From a bacterium UBP10_UBA1149 (GTDB lineage: Bacteria > Desulfobacterota > Binatia > UBA1149): DNA of 7,822 nucleotides. Of the stretch, positions 6,105 to 7,822 are shown piece by piece (the first letter of the stretch is position 1; each line of letters opens with the position of its first letter). The notes beneath the pieces are model-generated. The model worked only from the letters and a program-made list of their open reading frames with translations. It ran no database searches and was not told the DNA's origin. A program made the translations under genes and the position numbers. The stretch lies in assembly GCA_002311335.1 (NCBI GenBank), contig DBZX01000024.1, positions 48,467 to 56,288 of the forward strand, in the 5' to 3' direction.

Positions 6105-7822
6105 TCAGAAGCCGAAGTCACCGAGCAGCGGCCACGGGCAGGGCTCGGCGCCCGCCTGGGCCGGGTAGTAGTAACCGACGAGGAAGCACATTTCGTCTTC
6201 TGACAGCACCCCGAAATTGAGATCGCAATCACGGCAGATGCCCGTTGTCTGTAAGGGGGGACAGTCGGCGTCGGTAAAGCAGACATGGTCGTTCAGGAAG
6301 CCGCACTGGTGAGGACCGGAGCCGGTATCGGCAAACGGTGACCAGCAGCGCCTGGTAACGTCGTTGAGAACACCGTTGTCCCACTCGCACTGGAACCACA
6401 GGCTGTCACCGGCCGGCAGGTGCCGCGGCGGGTCGGTCTTGAGCACCTCGGGGTGGTCCCAGTCGCTGGAGTAGTAGATCAGGCTGGAGAGGTCATTCCA
6501 GTCGCTCGGCTCGCTGTCCCATATCTTCAGACCAGTCCCGCGCCGGTGCTGGTGAGAGGTTATCGCAAACATGCACTGGCCGTTGCCGCTGTTGTTCGTG
6601 TACTGTGCGACACCACCTATACCGGCTTCTCCGGGCGGTATGCTGAAAGTCGTTTCTCCGGGGAAGATCATATTGGCGGCGGCCGTGGTAGGCGTTGTCG
6701 ACCCGTAGAAATTGACGTAGGTCTCGGGGTAAATGTCGACGTTGAAGTGGTTGACGTAGTGGGGATTCCAGCCGAACATCTGGCCCGCGCTGATCTTGAA
6801 AGAAGTGTTCTCCGGCATGGTCATGGTACTTTCGCTGTCCTGCGTGCCGATTCGGAAGATTTTGAACCCGAAGTTCTTGGTGCAGGCCAGGTCGTTGGGG
6901 TCAAAGGCCGTGGGCACGGCCGCCGGTACCGAACCGCTCGCGTCGACGACGTCTTCCCACAACAGCACGTGGTGCGTGCCGGTGTTCGCGACTATCTCGA
7001 CTCTTTCTATGTACCAGTCCTCGGTCACAGTTTCGGGTAGCTGTACCCACTGGCAGCCCTCGAATTCTTCGCCCGGCGCCAGCGTGTAATCCTCCGGCGA
7101 TATGAAGTGCATCTGGAAGCCCTCGCCGGGCGCCGGTGGTGCAGGCGGGTCAACGGCGCTCCAGATGTCCTCGGGTTCGCCGCAGGTGGCGCCGGCTATC
7201 CAGCCGTCGAAAGGCGCGCCGGCCTCGATCCAGATCTTGAGCAGGTCGAGCTTGCCGGTGGAGTACACGTCTGAACCCGGCGGCATTTTCTGTCCAAGGC
7301 AGGCGGCGGCCTGCCCACCGGCCGTGCACAGGGCATCCAGCTCGCTGTTGGCAAGCAGTAGTTTTTCGTAGAGCAGGCTCTGGGAACCCGCCGTGCCCAG
7401 CCCTGCGTCGCCCGGAAGGATGCGGGCCATGCCCAGTGCGCCCGCGCCAGCGCTCGAGGCGGCCTCGGCGACGAGCTCGTCGTGCAAGGCTGCGGCGCCG
7501 ATTTCGTTGATGTCAAGGTTCAGCCCCCCCGCCGCTGTCGCTCCCGTGTGACAGGCCGCCGCTGCAGCGCAGCCGCCAAAAACAATGTCGGCTATGTGTT
7601 CAAAGGTGCTGGCCGAGGGGCAGTCGATGCACCTGAGCTTGAGCTTGTCGGTGTCCTTTATGGGCCGGTTTTTCGGCGGGGCAGCTTCAGTGACGACCTT
7701 GAGCTTGATTCTCTTGCGGCCCCTCTTGACCGCAGGATCGACGACCAGTTCGGCGGGTTCGGCGGTACACTGCAGGCAGTTGCCGCCGCCGGCTCCCGGG
7801 TTGGAGCAGGGTACGCCGGTAG
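6105..7822 (-). CDS. Cytochrome c-like / copper type II (PHM-like) monooxygenase fusion, 5' end missing
   Basis: The frame stays open to the window edge, giving the last 571 residues; the start and any signal peptide are outside. The first ~65 residues hold a Cys-rich piece (SNPGAGGGNCLQC) and a basic strand region. A cytochrome c-like domain follows: a cysteine-histidine motif with five alanines between the cysteines (7571-7548), RILPGD, LLYEKLL, a candidate axial Met in QKMPPGSD (7286-7284) and IWIEAGAP. After a Pro-rich linker comes a domain resembling peptidylglycine alpha-hydroxylating monooxygenase. Its CuH-type ligands are the two His of THHVLLW (6974-6969) and the His of NPHYVNH. Its CuM-type ligands are both His of SHQHRRG (6554-6546) and the Met of DEMCF (6191-6189). 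Proteins of this build are exported and couple electron delivery to copper-dependent hydroxylation; the substrate is unknown. A Cys-rich insertion containing CFTDADCP precedes the Met ligand. An internal TTG at 7487 is not a believable start. Confidence 0.85.
   Translation of the reverse strand, partial: TGVPCSNPGAGGGNCLQCTAEPAELVVDPAVKRGRKRIKLKVVTEAAPPKNRPIKDTDKLKLRCIDCPSASTFEHIADIVFGGCAAAAACHTGATAAGGLNLDINEIGAAALHDELVAEAASSAGAGALGMARILPGDAGLGTAGSQSLLYEKLLLANSELDALCTAGGQAAACLGQKMPPGSDVYSTGKLDLLKIWIEAGAPFDGWIAGATCGEPEDIWSAVDPPAPPAPGEGFQMHFISPEDYTLAPGEEFEGCQWVQLPETVTEDWYIERVEIVANTGTHHVLLWEDVVDASGSVPAAVPTAFDPNDLACTKNFGFKIFRIGTQDSESTMTMPENTSFKISAGQMFGWNPHYVNHFNVDIYPETYVNFYGSTTPTTAAANMIFPGETTFSIPPGEAGIGGVAQYTNNSGNGQCMFAITSHQHRRGTGLKIWDSEPSDWNDLSSLIYYSSDWDHPEVLKTDPPRHLPAGDSLWFQCEWDNGVLNDVTRRCWSPFADTGSGPHQCGFLNDHVCFTDADCPPLQTTGICRDCDLNFGVLSEDEMCFLVGYYYPAQAGAEPCPWPLLGDFGF

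Noticed and set aside
7485..7487. TTG as the start of the copper-protein gene
   Set aside because: The same frame continues upstream through a cytochrome-like CH motif and a Cys-rich segment to the window edge, so the true start is outside.

Overview
High-GC DNA (about 60-65% G+C by eye), densely coding, with eight protein genes and no RNA gene, insertion sequence or CRISPR array that I can see. The gene content suggests an uncultured, soil- or sediment-type Gram-negative bacterium with large catabolic capacity, for example a deltaproteobacterial-grade lineage such as Binatota or Myxococcota. The clues are a predicted F420-dependent luciferase-like oxidoreductase, a MaoC-type hydratase, a kappa-GST-like isomerase, a lipoprotein serine hydrolase, and a secreted-type cytochrome c/copper monooxygenase fusion carrying a 'TDADCP' Cys-rich motif. 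The taxonomic guess is inference only.

Layout. Positions 1-5119 hold six genes, all on the minus strand and read from right to left. They are a lipoprotein beta-lactamase-fold hydrolase (5119-3779), a four-helix membrane protein of unknown function (3715-3182), an SCP2-like/phytanoyl-CoA dioxygenase fusion (3178-1934), an F420-type LLM oxidoreductase (1886-942), a 2-hydroxychromene-2-carboxylate isomerase/kappa GST-like protein (907-317), and the first 56 codons of a MaoC-type hydratase that leaves the window at position 1. Gaps are 63, 3, 47, 34 and 148 bases, so at least the first five could share a transcript. A divergent intergenic region (5120-5277) separates this block from a plus-strand crotonase-family gene (5278-6075). 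Convergent to that, after 29 bases, is the 3' part of a large minus-strand gene (6105-7822, start outside the window) for a cytochrome c-like plus peptidylglycine-monooxygenase-like copper protein.

How the genes may fit together. MaoC hydratase, crotonase, 2-oxoglutarate dioxygenase with a lipid-binding-like domain, F420 oxidoreductase and kappa-GST-type isomerase are all enzyme types used to break down hydrophobic acyl-CoA, sterol-like or aromatic compounds. The block reads as a catabolic cluster for an unidentified substrate. The copper protein is probably periplasmic or exported and need not belong to the same pathway.

The most noteworthy points are the copper monooxygenase-like protein, which keeps all six expected metal ligands but has a non-standard CX5CH heme-like motif and a Cys-rich insertion beside its CuM methionine; the SCP2-PhyH fusion translationally close to an unknown membrane protein; and a crotonase lacking one of the two classical catalytic glutamates.
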